A DNA stretch of 64,000 bases, taken from NCBI GenBank assembly GCA_009746045.1, contig RPFO01000240.1:1162542-1226541 (forward strand), in the 5' to 3' direction. The notes below the pieces were generated by a model that saw only the letters and a list, made by a program, of their open reading frames with translations, did not search any database and was not told where the DNA came from. The stretch is from Mesostigma viride. Lineage: Eukaryota > Streptophyta > Mesostigmatophyceae > Mesostigmatales > Mesostigmataceae. Shown here one piece after another: positions 1-10,700 of this stretch. Positions within the stretch are counted from its first letter, which is position 1. Every line of letters starts with the position of its first letter. The translations under genes were made by a program, and so were the position numbers.

Positions 1-683
1 GATAAGAGGGCTAGTGATGGCTCCTTTTGGAAGAAGGAGTACATTGATTTCAAGGCTGAGGGTCTGATTCTGCAGGCATTTGAGGATTTTCAGGAGCTCA
101 GGCACAATTGTGCTGGCAAGGGGTATGTAGTGTCAGATGAGATTGCCATGGATGATTTCCTAGGTAGCCTGGGATTGGATGAGGTCACCTTGGATAACCT
201 GCAGGTGCACATGCGTACATGCACCACCTGGGCTGCTATGGTGGCCAAGATTAAGGATTATTTCAGGGGCAAGTATGTGGGTGGCAAGAAGGAGGCAGAC
301 AAGGCCAGGGAGAAGCAGAAGGAGAAGGATAAGGTGGACATGGCAGCTGCAGCAGGGGGCAGTGTTCCCAAGGTCAAGGGCAACCAATGGGGGGGCAGCC
401 CTCCAACGGTTATGGCCCACCACGGTCAGGGCCTTCCAAGCGGGGGGGCTTCCAGGCCAAGGGCTTCAGTGGCTTCAAGCGTCGTGGAGGTCCTTCCCAG
501 GAGCAGCCAGCGGCTCAGCGTCCCAGATTTGATTTCAACAGGGTGGGGTCCCAGCGGGGACCACCTGGGGTGGGGACACCTCGTATCACATGTTATTTCT
601 GTAACCAGCAGGGTCACATCCGTAAGGACTGCCCTAGCTGGCGTAAGCAAAGGGGCCAAGGTGGGTATAACAACCCAACCTGA
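1..683 (+). pseudogene. gag: gag region of copy A (partial, zinc knuckle at its end)
   Basis: This is the C-terminal two thirds of a structural gag protein. It shows part of a capsid-like helical region, a basic linker rich in Lys, Gly and Pro, and a CX2CX4HX4C zinc knuckle (CYFCNQQGHIRKDC) close to the end. Zinc knuckles bind the RNA genome during packaging. The gag end is placed alike in all copies, with pol opening about 20 bases further on. That makes the boundary a family trait, and read-through as in some retroviruses is one possible way to express pol (inference). The copy is broken. Confidence 0.85.
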
Positions 684-704
684 CAGGCTCAGCCTTCCCT
701 GGGC

Positions 705-3700
705 TTGCTAGGGTCCGCCAGGGAGGGGGCTAAGAGTGACCCCCCCATTACTCTGGATGAAGTTGATTTGCTCCCTGCACAGGTTGAGGGTGCATCCATG
801 GAGGAAGAACACAATGGGGTAGTGACTGGGTCTTCCCACGTCACCATGGTGAAAGCAGTTACCACAAGACAACAACGTTCCCACATGGCTCTTGGAGGTA
901 GTTTGCGTACTCCTTCAATGTTGGAGCGTGGAAGTCCTGCCTTAGGGCAGGAAGCTCCTTTAGAGGAGGAGGATGAGGCTGATGGCCTGAATGATGCAAT
1001 GGGGAGCTTGATTGTAAGAGAGAGTGCTGTTCCAAGCACCTCGCCTGTATTTAATAAAATGTCTCTTGTGTCAAACATTGCATTGAGATTGCATCATATG
1101 TTTGGTCATGCTGCTCAGGCACTCCAGTTTGCAAGGAGGCTGGGAGGGACATCTTTGTTTAATGCAGTAAAGCAGGTTGCTGAGGCTTGTTCCTGTAGGC
1201 TGGTTGCTCCCAAGCCTAAGAAGTCTCATGTCAGACAACCTGTGTTGCAGCCTGGATATGTGCAATGTGATATCCAAGAAATCAGGAAACTGATTTTGTT
1301 GGTTGGTGTTGACAGATATACCAAGTACAAGGTGCTGGAGCTGTTGCAAGACAAATCTAAGCCATGTTTGGTGGCTGGGCTCCAGGCTATCAGATCCAGA
1401 ATGAAACCAGTGATCCAGCTGCAGTGTGATTTAGAATTTGAGTGCTGCATGGGGCATGAAGACCTCCCCGAGTTATTTGTTGTACACAGGGAGTCCCATG
1501 GCAGTCAAGGCGTGGTGGAGAGGACAATCAGAGAACTCAAGACTATTCTGCTGACGGAGAAGAAGATTCCAAGATTGGTTCCAGCTATTATCAAGACGGC
1601 CTGGTTAAGGTCAGTTGAGGACAGATTGAATGTCAGGGCATCCATGTATGTTGGAGAGGTCCCTGTGACTCCATTATCATTGCATCTTCGGGAGCTCCCT
1701 ACTGAGGTTGAGCAAGCCTGGAAAGATAGCCTTATGTTCAAGTTTGCCAAGTTGAGGCAGAAAGACAAGGGCTGGAGTGTTCTGAAACCTGTTGTTGGCC
1801 AGAGGGTAATTGTGTGGAAAGAGCCCAAGCTTGCAGGCAAGCGTGGTAGCTGGCACCCTGGAGTAGTGACCAGGGTGGAACTAGCTGGGCACAAGTGCTG
1901 GGTGAAGATGGAGGATCCTCCCCAGAATGTGCACCGTCTGTCGTGGTCATATGTACGTCTAAGGGGTGCTGAAGCAGAGGCAGTACTCCTGATGTGACAA
2001 CCTTGCCAGTTGGTCATGACGTCATCCCTGATCATCACGTTCAAGCTGGAAGTAATCCCCGGGTAAGTCCTGGCCAGACCCCTGGATCGGTTAACTTTCC
2101 ATCCTTAGGACAGGCAGATGTGGTCCCCTCTAGCCTCACTAAGCATAGAGGTGTGGGCCTGAAAGATGTGGTGCTGGCTATGCAAAAAGCCAAGCAAGGA
2201 CCTCGGGTGTCCAAGCTCAGCCAGTTGGAGGAGTCCGAGGATGCTGTCCTAGAGGTAGATACCAATGCTGAGGTTTCTGTTATGGGATCTCAACATACAG
2301 GTCAACGGCAGGTGCTTTCGCCTAGTTGTGCTTGGGTGTCTGACTTTAGTGGCAGGACACACATTATGGTATTGGGAGAGGTGCTGGTACCCTTCATGGG
2401 TGAGAATGTCACATTTCTTGTGCTTGAAGATTATGATGGCCCTATCATCTTGGGTCAAAATTTTCTGAGCTCTCCTAGAATTGTTGTGGCATCTGATAAG
2501 CTGAGAAAGTTTGGCTGGGGTAGCATACCCTTGGTCAATTTTAAAACCTCCCTTGCCAGTGTATTTAATTCTGTGAAAGCGATCAAGAATGTGCAGTGGC
2601 CTGAGAATCAGATTCCTGTGGCTTCCAGTCTTGTGATGCCAGCTGCTCTCACCCTAGCAGTATTGGTATTACTAAGAGATCACTGGCTGCTCATTCTCCT
2701 CTTAGCTATGATCAGCTTGTCCAGGAAATGAGTTCTCCTCTAATGTTTGAGGCCTGGAGGCTAGCATTTGCCAAGGCTCTAGAGGAGTGGTTGCAGTTTG
2801 ACTGCTGTCAGCCTGTGAATGAAGTTCCCCATACAGTACACGGTTGAAGCTCAGATTCGTCATCAAGCGGAAGGAGGTGGAGGGGGTGTCTGTTCCCCAT
2901 GTGCGTCCAGTTCTTAATGAATACCGTGGTACTGGGGATCTTCTGGGCGAGGAGTTGTATACACCTGGGATGCTACATGATACATGGCGTATTTTATTGT
3001 GCCTGTATGTCGGTATGCTGAACCAGGGTGCTGATATGTCTTCAGTTCTGCTAGATTTCAAGAGAGCATTTCTGAAGGGTGATCCCAGTGTGGCTCAGCA
3101 GGTGTGGCATTGTGAAACTCCATTTCATGTGCCAGTTCCTGTAGCCTGGCAGGCAGAGCTCCAGTCTAGCTACCTGCTGATTCTGAAGGGTCTAGAAGGT
3201 CTCAGGTCCAGTCCCATCATTTGGAGGCTTACCCTGGAAGACTTCTTGACTAAACACTGTGGGTTGAAGGTGTCATCTGTGGACCCATGTTTATTGCTGG
3301 GTAGGTGGCATGATTTACCTGTGTATGCTAGCCTGCATGGTGATGACTTGCACTTGATTGCTCCCACTAAGTGGTTGAGTCAGTTTGTGCCCATCATTAA
3401 TGATGCATTTCCTTTGGGAAAAGAATTGTGGCAGAAGCCTGGAGAGGCTGTCACGTTCTGTGGAATGCAGGCTACATTGGTTCAGGAGGGGAGTCAGTGG
3501 CTGATTAAGCTGCAGGCGGGCAATGACTACAAGAGTACCATTCTTCAATCTGTTCCAGAGGTCATGACGTCATCCATTGCACCTGAGCTGAAAGGCAAGT
3601 TGGCCTGGTATGGCAGCATTTGTGGGCCTGACATGATGGTCCATAGCAGATCCCCTGATGATGTGCTAATCCTGGAGGAGCCTTCCCAGATTATTGCACA

Positions 3701-4235
3701 TGTTAACAAGTCTCCTGGTATTACTTTAGCTGGGATTGATTTGTCTTTGCCATTTTCCTTGGATATCTATGTTGATAGCTCCATGGATAGCAGGCAAGTT
3801 TCTAAGGTCAGAGGCAGGTCAGCTGGCTTGTTTGTGCTTCAGCAACATAGGCCTAGTCTTGTGGCCTGGTACAGTCGTCTTCAAAGAAGGGTTGCTGTGA
3901 GTTCAGATGTCTCTGAGTGCAGAGCCATTTGTGAAGGGATTCAGTCCAGTTTGTACATCAAGGAGCTGTTGCTAGCTATGGCTTCAGTGACTCCTCATAC
4001 TCTTCAGCTGGAAACCTTGATCCTTTCAGATAACATGGGCATGGTCCAGTTTGTGCACAAGCAGTTGGCCAGAAGCAGAGATCTGGATTATCTCCTGTTG
4101 AAGGAGTTGGCAGGTCTGGTGGATATTCAACATCTTCCAGGTTCTGAGAATCCTGCTGATGCCTTGACCAAGTTGCCTCACAAGTCTGCTGAGCAATATA
4201 AGCTTCTTTACAAGCTGATGAGCTCCTCTGTGTGA
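705..4235 (+). pseudogene. pol: pol region of copy A (integrase, protease-like, RT, RNase H)
   Basis: The span carries the same domain series as the whole pol of copy B: an HHCC-like zinc finger, integrase core, SH3-like integrase tail, a DT-x-A protease-like domain, reverse transcriptase with HGDD, and Copia-type RNase H. It is broken at about two or three places. Sequence is nearly identical to B, C, D and E, which suggests a recent burst or copying within the cluster. Confidence 0.88.
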
Positions 4236-5011
4236 GTTGAGCAATTCCAGTTGGAGCTTTGAGTTTGGTGACTGATTGGGTGAGAAGAGCTAACATAGAG
4301 CTGGGCTCTGTTATGCTGAGAGCTGTGATGCTCTGAGGGCAGTAATGCTCTGTGTACATATGTGTATAATACTGTATTCTATGTAATGCTCAGTCATGGA
4401 GCATGATGTTGGTTGGGGGTTTGTCCTCAGTTTGAGGTTTGTCTCAACCAAAGGGATTTTATAGGGCAGGGTTCGATTCCCTGGGGCTGCTTAGGCGGAT
4501 TTTCCCGGATTGGCTGACCCATCAACCTTGCTGGTGAGATGGCGACAGGTCCCCCTAGTTTTGTCCCAGACAGAGGAAGGTAGTTTGTCATGTGCTTAAT
4601 ATATTTTGTGATGTGCTATTTCTCAGTCCATGGTGGGCGCCAGTTCTGATAACTATCAATGTCTACCTGATAAGGTCTTGTGGGTAACTTGTGGGGTTCC
4701 AATCAGGAGCCATTATGGTGGTGATTCCATTTTGGTCATTATTCTGGTTAGCCACAAGCTGCTACTCCAAACACTTGGCTTTCTACTTCCAGTGGATAGG
4801 GAATTCATTGTAATTCGTCATGGCTGAGATGTGTTGTGATCTGGTGCTTGATTAATCCCGAGCAGAGACTACAGAGAGCTGGGAGGGATATCAAGTGCTA
4901 TGCATGTTGTTTCTATATATGTGTTGCCAAGCCTAACAGCTCTAAAAGAAAGAAAGGGCTGGAGTTAATATGGCTGTTACGTCCAAGCTCTAAAAGAGAA
5001 GAAAGGGCTGG
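4236..5011 (+). other. 3' untranslated region and polypurine tract of copy A
   Basis: This is non-coding sequence between pol and the 3' LTR. It holds a B-box-like motif GGTTCGATTCC at 4470-4480. It also holds two purine runs of the form AAAAGA-AAG-AAAGGG followed by CTGGAGTTAATAT, the second directly against the LTR (about 4992-5007), as expected for the plus-strand primer. Short open frames here (about 65 and 70 codons) recur in all copies but look like chance. Confidence 0.75.
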
Positions 5012-5625
5012 AGTTAATATTGCCTGGCAAGCAATATTATTCTACTAAGCTACTTGGCTTGTAGAGATTCTACTTCCGGTTACTACAATCCAGAAACGGG
5101 TTCATTCTGATGAGTATTGCTCGAGATATGAGCAAGATACTGTTCTACTACATTCTACTTGGATTCGGTGATTCTACGGTGGTTCTTCAAGTGAAGCGTG
5201 GCATACGACGTCTTGTCACAGTGTACGATAGGACATTTAGTCTCCGACACTGCGGTCTATTCAATGCTATTGATTAGACGTAACAAATAGTGACAGGACT
5301 TGTGCGACAGGACACTGATGTGACTATTTATGGATAACGAGTCGAGATCTGCTGGTCCAGAGTGAAGGACAGCAATATTGTGAGATGATCTGTCCTATCA
5401 GTCATCTGGATGTGACTGCGTCACAATTAGTATATAACGAGCAGGACGCTGCCACTTGGTAGCACCACTTTCCCTGCACCTGTGTCCTCGCACCTTTGGC
5501 GACGGTTCTCACGTGCCTCGTGCGTTCTGTGCTGGTAGCCATAACCAGCAACGTAAACCTATTGATTAATATAACTACTTCCTCTGTAGATATTAATCAG
5601 TGCAGGCTGAACCACAGTTCAGCCA
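5012..5625 (+). repeat. 3' LTR of copy A (incomplete)
   Basis: It starts AGTTAATATTGCC right after the polypurine tract, as in the other copies. It matches the 627-628 bp LTRs of B, C and E up to 5625, where it meets a 69-bp filler. It carries a TATATAA box ahead of the GAGCAGG segment. Its sequence variants are those of the C and E LTRs, not of the B pair. Confidence 0.9.
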
Positions 5626-5694
5626 GAGGGAACCATACATATATTAGCTTATACATCACTCTATATTATCATCACATGTGGAGCATGATGAGGG
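5626..5694. other. 69-bp AT-rich filler between LTRs of A and B
   Basis: An AT-rich stretch separates the incomplete LTR of copy A from the 5' LTR of copy B. It has no match to the leader or LTR. It may be old flanking DNA or repair filler. Confidence 0.5.
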
Positions 5695-6321
5695 AGTTAA
5701 TATTGCCTGGCAAGCAATATTATTCTACTAAGCTACTTGGCTTGTAGAGATTCTACTTCCGGTTACTACAATCCAGAAACGGGTTCATTCTGATGAGTAT
5801 TGCTCGAGATATGAGCAAGATACTGTTCTACTACATTCTACTTGGATTCAGTGATTCTACGGTGGTTCTTCAAGTGACGCGTGGCATACGACGTCTTGTC
5901 ACAGTGTACGATAGGACATTTAGTCTCCGACACTGCGGTCTATTCAATGCTATTGATTAGACGTAACAAATAGTGACAGGACTTGTGCGACAGGACACTG
6001 ATGTGACTATTTATGGATAACGAGTCGAGATCTGCTGGTCCAGAGTGAAGGACAGCAATATTGTGAGATGATCTGTCCTATCAGTCATCTGGATGTGACT
6101 GCGTCACAATTAGTATATAACGAGCAGGCGCTGCCACTTGGTAGCACCACTTTCCCTGCACTTGCGTCCTCGCACCTTTGGCGACGGTTCTCACGTGCCT
6201 TGTGCATTCTGTGCTGGTAGCCATAACCAGCAACGTAAACCTATTGATTAATATAACTACTTCCTCTGTAGATATTAATCAGTGCAGGCTGAACCACAGT
6301 TCAGCCACAGTTTCATTAACT
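5695..6321 (+). repeat. 5' LTR of copy B, 627 bp
   Basis: The boundaries come from comparison with the LTRs at 12115, 19374 and 31077. Ends form the short inverted repeat AGTTAAT / ATTAACT. A TATATAA box lies at 6114-6120, probably the RNA promoter. It shares private variants with the LTR at 12115-12741, marking these two as a pair. Confidence 0.92.
6114..6120 (+). promoter_or_regulatory. TATA box in the LTR
   Basis: TATATAA sits about two thirds into the LTR, upstream of GAGCAGG, at the same place in every LTR copy that reaches this point. That is a reasonable position for the U3/R promoter of the element. Confidence 0.5.
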
Positions 6322-6405
6322 CGAATTACAATCGAGTTCGTAATCTACTGATTACGGCATTGATTTCTGGTGTCGTCAAAATTTACGGTGTTGTTCCATT
6401 ATAAT
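6322..6405 (+). promoter_or_regulatory. Leader start with possible primer-binding site
   Basis: The base after the LTR starts CGAATTAC, which is not the usual TGG start of a tRNA primer site. A TGGTGTCG sequence begins at 6368, about 46 bases further on, and reads TGGTGTCGGCAA in copy C. It ends in the complement of CCA, so it could be primer-binding sequence, but the distance from the LTR is odd. Priming by an internal tRNA fragment, as in Drosophila copia, is an alternative. Confidence 0.3.
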
Positions 6406-6609
6406 ATGGGAAGCACGCGTGAATTTCGTGAACCATCTCTGGAGGCGCGGTGGATCCTTCGTCAAGCCTCAATTTCAACGTCAGCGGAGCAGTGGTCGAA
6501 TTTGTTATCTCGAAGGTCGTCGGCAAGCATCTACGTACGAATCGGCCTGCAGCAGGATGCGCCATATATGAACGATAAGTTGCGCGTGCAGTGGATTTCA
6601 GTTTTATGA
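6406..6609 (+). CDS. Small upstream leader ORF of copy B (MGSTRE...)
   Basis: An ATG-started frame of 67 codons opens in the leader with MGSTREFREPS. Copy C has MGNTREYREPS at the same place, in a longer frame of 175 codons. The start fits a possible N-myristoylation signal (MG followed by a small polar residue), but this is inference. After the first 20 codons or so the two copies differ strongly. I do not recognise the product, and it may be only a leader peptide. Confidence 0.35.
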   Translation: MGSTREFREPSLEARWILRQASISTSAEQWSNLLSRRSSASIYVRIGLQQDAPYMNDKLRVQWISVL

Positions 6610-7575
6610 TCTGAATTTTACGGGAATGTTGTAGCGGACTTTTGTATTCCGTTACTGGCCTGTTTTATGTGCACGGACTTCGCAATAAAAGCTTTGGATT
6701 TTATCGTTTCAGGGCCGGGATGTTGTGCTGCGAAACTGGGTTGTGGTTTCGTGAAAATATGTTGTAGTAATTACGTATGCTATACGAAAAACGTAGTTAC
6801 GAATATGGAGTCGGTGGGGCCTGGTCCGGATTTGTTGCGCTTCTGCGAATGTAATGCGAAGTTTGTTTCGTGCCAGAATTGCGCAATTAGTTCAATATTT
6901 TATGTTGGCTGCTGCATGTGCGCAGTTGTGATGGACGCATTAATACAAAAAAATATATATAATTTCGTATGCAGCGGAATTAAGTGTTGTCGCTGCGACA
7001 ACATTGGCATTGCTAGCAGGGCATGTCGGATATTTGTCCTATATACGTCGATGATGATTATACCAACTTGTTTATGCGGTATAATTTTTCTTGTGCAGAA
7101 CAAGCTCATGCTAATGAATGCATTGGCATTATTAATGCTGCATGTTAATGACTTGTTTGCAAGGTCAATTTTGAAGGCGAAAGCGTGGCCGGGTCGGCAG
7201 CGAAGTCGCAGCAAGCGAACTGTATCGCTGAAGGCAAATGAAGCGCTGATTGCGAGCGGCTGCGAGTGCTGAAGTGATCGGGCAACTGCGAATGTCGCCA
7301 GCGATCTGGAAAGAGCACGAGTATCGCTGTCAAGAGCGGGAGAGAGCACAAATGTCGCAAGCGGCTGTCAGAATTTGTCGCCATCGACAATGAAAGTCTT
7401 CAAGGCAGCTGCTGAGCGTGTTGGGAGCGAAGGCTTCACCAGTGAGCAGTCGCCCCGGGCGCGAGTGTCGCGAACGACTGAATGCTATACGCAACAACAA
7501 GTGGAGTTACTGTTGATACCTTTGTTGCATGAAGTGCAGCCTGGCGTGAAGGCGCACTTGCAAGCAAGGTTGTGA
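6610..7575 (+). other. Unrelated sequence in the gag position of copy B
   Basis: Roughly 1 kb between the leader and the zinc-knuckle remnant does not align by eye with gag of copies C and D. It contains a cysteine-rich open frame (6667-7272) and a short frame ending at 7575, neither recognised. The part from 7180 to 7380 is rich in GCGA/AGCG words and looks repetitive. It may be a foreign insert, a different gag lineage that has decayed, or captured host DNA. Confidence 0.45.
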
Positions 7576-7742
7576 TTTATTTGATAATCACTTCAACAGG
7601 GTAGGTGCCCAGTGGGGAGCACCTGGATCTGCGGTGCAGCGCAGGGTAACATGTTATTTCTGCCATGCAAACAGGGTCATATTGCCCTCTTTGGCATTGG
7701 CAAGTGAACCGAGGTGGGTATATTAATTTAACCCAACCTGAC
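7576..7742 (+). pseudogene. gag: Diverged end of gag (zinc-knuckle region) in copy B
   Basis: The segment aligns with the last part of gag in the other copies: the FNRVG linker, a TCYFC start of the zinc knuckle, and the run into the pol boundary. It is much more diverged than the adjoining pol, which is nearly identical to the other copies. It is a fossil remnant. The contrast suggests that the left part of B came from an older lineage joined to a young pol. Confidence 0.7.
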
Positions 7743-7762
7743 GGATTCTGCCTTCCCTGGGC

Positions 7763-10700
7763 TTGCTAGGGTCCGCCAGGGAGGGGGCTAAGAGTGACCC
7801 CCCCATTACTCTGGATGAAGTTGATTTGCTCCCTGCACAGGTTGAGAGTCTCCCACTTAAGGTTGAGAGTCCCCCTGCACAGGTTGAGGGTGCATCCATG
7901 GAGGAAGAACACAATGGGGTAGTGACTGGGTCTTCCCACGTCACCATGGTGAAAGCAGTTACCACAAGGCAACAACGTTCCCACATGGCTCTTGGAGGCA
8001 GTTTGCGTACTCCTTCAATGTTGGAGCGTGGAAGTCCTGCCTTAGGGCAGGAAGCTCCTCTAGAGGAGGAGGGTGAGGCTGATGGCCTGAATGATGCAAT
8101 GGGGAGCATGGTTGTAAGTGAGCGTGCTGTTCCAAGCACCTCACCTGTATTTAATAAAATGTCTCTTGTGTCAAACATTGCATTGAGATTGCATCACATG
8201 TTTGGTCATGCTGCCCAGGCACTCCAGTTTGCAAGGAGGCTGGGAGGGACATCTTTGTTTAATGCAGTAAAACAGGTTGCTGAGGCTTGTTCCTGTAGGC
8301 TGGTTGCTCCAAAGCCTAAGAAGTCTCATGTCAGACAACCTGTGTTGCAGCCTGGATATGTACAATGTGATATCCAAGAAATCAGGAAACTGATTTTGTT
8401 GGTTGGTGTTGACAGATATACCAAGTACAAGGTGCTGGAGCTGTTGCAAGACAAATCTAAGCCATGTTTGGTGGCTGGGCTCCAGGCTATCAGATCCAGA
8501 ATGAAACCAGTGATCCAGCTGCAGTGTGATTTAGAATTTGAGTGCTGCATGGGGCATGAAGACCTCCCCGAGTTATTTGTTGTACACAGGGAGTCCCATG
8601 GCAGTCAAGGCGTGGTGGAGAGGACAATCAGAGAACTCAAGACTATTCTGCTGACGGAGAAGAAGATTCCAAGATTGGTTCCAGCTATTATCAAGACGGC
8701 CTGGTTAAGGTCAGTTGAGGACAGATTGAATGTCAGGGCATCCATGTATGTTGGAGAGGTCCCTGTGACTCCATTATCATTGCATCTTCGGGAGCTCCCT
8801 ACTGAGGTTGAGCAAGCCTGGAAAGATAGCCTTATGTTCAAGTTTGCCAAGTTGAGGCAGAAAGACAAGGGCTGGAGTGTTCTGAAACCTGTTGTTGGCC
8901 AGAGGGTAATTGTGTGGAAAGAGCCCAAGCTTGCAGGCAAGCGTGGTAGCTGGCACCCTGGAGTAGTGACCAGGGTGGAACTAGCTGGGCACAAGTGCTG
9001 GGTGAAGATGGAGGATCCTCCCCAGAATGTGCACCGTCTGTCGTGGTCATATGTACGTCTAAGGGGTGCTGAAGCAGAGGCAGTATCTCCTGATGTGACA
9101 ACCTTGCCAGTTGGTCATGACGTCATCCCTGATCATCACGTTCAAGCTGGAAGTAATCCCCGGGTAAGTCCTGGCCAGACCCCTGGATCGGTTAACTTTC
9201 CATCCTTAGGACAGGCAGATGTGGTCCCCTCTAGCCTCACTAAGCATAGAGGTGTGGGCCTGAAAGATGTGGTGCTGGCTATGCAAAAAGCCAAGCAAGG
9301 ACCTCGGGTGTCCAAGCTCAGCCAGTTGGAGGAGTCCGAGGATGCTGTCCTAGAGGTAGATACCAATGCTGAGGTTTCTGTTATGGGATCTCAACATACA
9401 GGTCAACGGCAGGTGCTTTCGCCTAGTTGTGCTTGGGTGTCTGACTTTAGTGGCAGGACACACATTATGGTATTGGGAGAGGTGCTGGTACCCTTCATGG
9501 GTGAGAATGTCACATTTCTTGTGCTTGAAGATTATGATGGCCCTATCATCTTGGGTCAAAATTTTCTGAGCTCTCCTAGAATTGTTGTGGCATCTGATAA
9601 GCTGAGAAAGTTTGGCTGGGGTAGCATACCCTTGGTCAATTTTAAAACCTCCCTTGCCAGTGTATTTAATTCTGTGAAAGCGATCAAGAATGTGCAGTGG
9701 CCTGAGAATCAGATTCCTGTGGCTTCCAGTCTTGTGATGCCAGCTGCTCTTCACCCTAGCAGTATTGGTATTACTAAGAGATCACTGGCTGCTCATTCTC
9801 CTCTTAGCTATGATCAGCTTGTCCAGGAAATGAGTTCTCCTCTAATGTTTGAGGCCTGGAGGCTAGCATTTGCCAAGGCTCTAGAGGAGTGGTTGCAGTT
9901 TGACTGCTGTCAGCCTGTGAATGAAGTTCCCCCATACAGTACACGGTTGAAGCTCAGATTCGTCATCAAGCGGAAGGAGGTAGAGGGGGTGTCTATTCCC
10001 CATGTGCGTCCAGTTCTTAATGAATACCGTGGTACTGGGGATCTTCTGGGCGAGGAGTTGTATACACCTGGGATGCTACATGATACATGGCGTATTTTAT
10101 TGTGCCTGTATGTCGGTATGCTGAACCAGGGTGCTGATATGTCTTCAGTTCTGCTAGATTTCAAGAGAGCATTTCTGAAGGGTGATCCCAGTGTGGCTCA
10201 GCAGGTGTGGCATTGTGAAACTCCATTTCATGTGCCAGTTCCTGTAGCCTGGCAGGCAGAGCTCCAGTCTAGCTACCTGCTGATTCTGAAGGGTCTAGAA
10301 GGTCTCAGGTCCAGTCCCATCATTTGGAGGCTTACCCTGGAAGACTTCTTGACTAAGCACTGTGGGTTGAAGGTGTCATCTGTGGACCCATGTTTATTGC
10401 TGGGTAGGTGGCATGATTTACCTGTGTATGCTAGCCTGCATGGTGATGACTTGCACTTGATTGCTCCCACTAAGTGGTTGAGTCAGTTTGTGCCCATCAT
10501 TAATGATGCATTTCCTTTGGGAAAAGAATTGTGGCAGAAGCCTGGAGAGGCTGTCACGTTCTGTGGAATGCAGGCTACATTGGTTCAGGAGGGGAGTCAG
10601 TGGCTGATTAAGCTGCAGGCGGGCAATGACTACAAGAGTACCATTCTTCAATCTGTTCCAGAGGTCATGACGTCATCCATTGCACCTGAGCTGAAAGGCA

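Larger units (their letters stand above)
1..5625 (+). mobile_element. Copy A of a Copia-like LTR retrotransposon (5' part outside the window)
   Basis: The copy enters the window inside gag and runs through pol, a 3' untranslated region, a polypurine tract and most of one LTR. It matches copies B to E almost base for base over pol, so it is young. The element is broken, with about three to four breaks in the part seen. It is followed by a 69-bp filler and then by the 5' LTR of copy B. Family assignment to Copia rests on the order integrase, reverse transcriptase, RNase H and on Copia-type RNase H motifs. Confidence 0.9.

Noticed and set aside
4466-4484. tRNA gene
   Set aside because: Only a T-arm-like piece is present. 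No A box, anticodon arm or acceptor stem can be drawn.
4630-5048. Two short ORFs (about 65 and 70 codons) after pol in all copies
   Set aside because: The copies are too young for conservation to mean anything, the few differences change residues freely, and the frames overlap the polypurine tracts and LTR start.
6667-7272. Cysteine-rich ORF of 201 codons in copy B as a new protein
   Set aside because: Not called as a gene. Cys comes from many TGT/TGC words, no motif spacing is regular, and no second copy exists for comparison. It is mentioned only as part of the unexplained gag-position sequence.
9350-9754. Antisense ORFs opposite pol (up to 134 codons) recurring in each copy
   Set aside because: They are shadows of the pol frame and are repeated only because pol is repeated.
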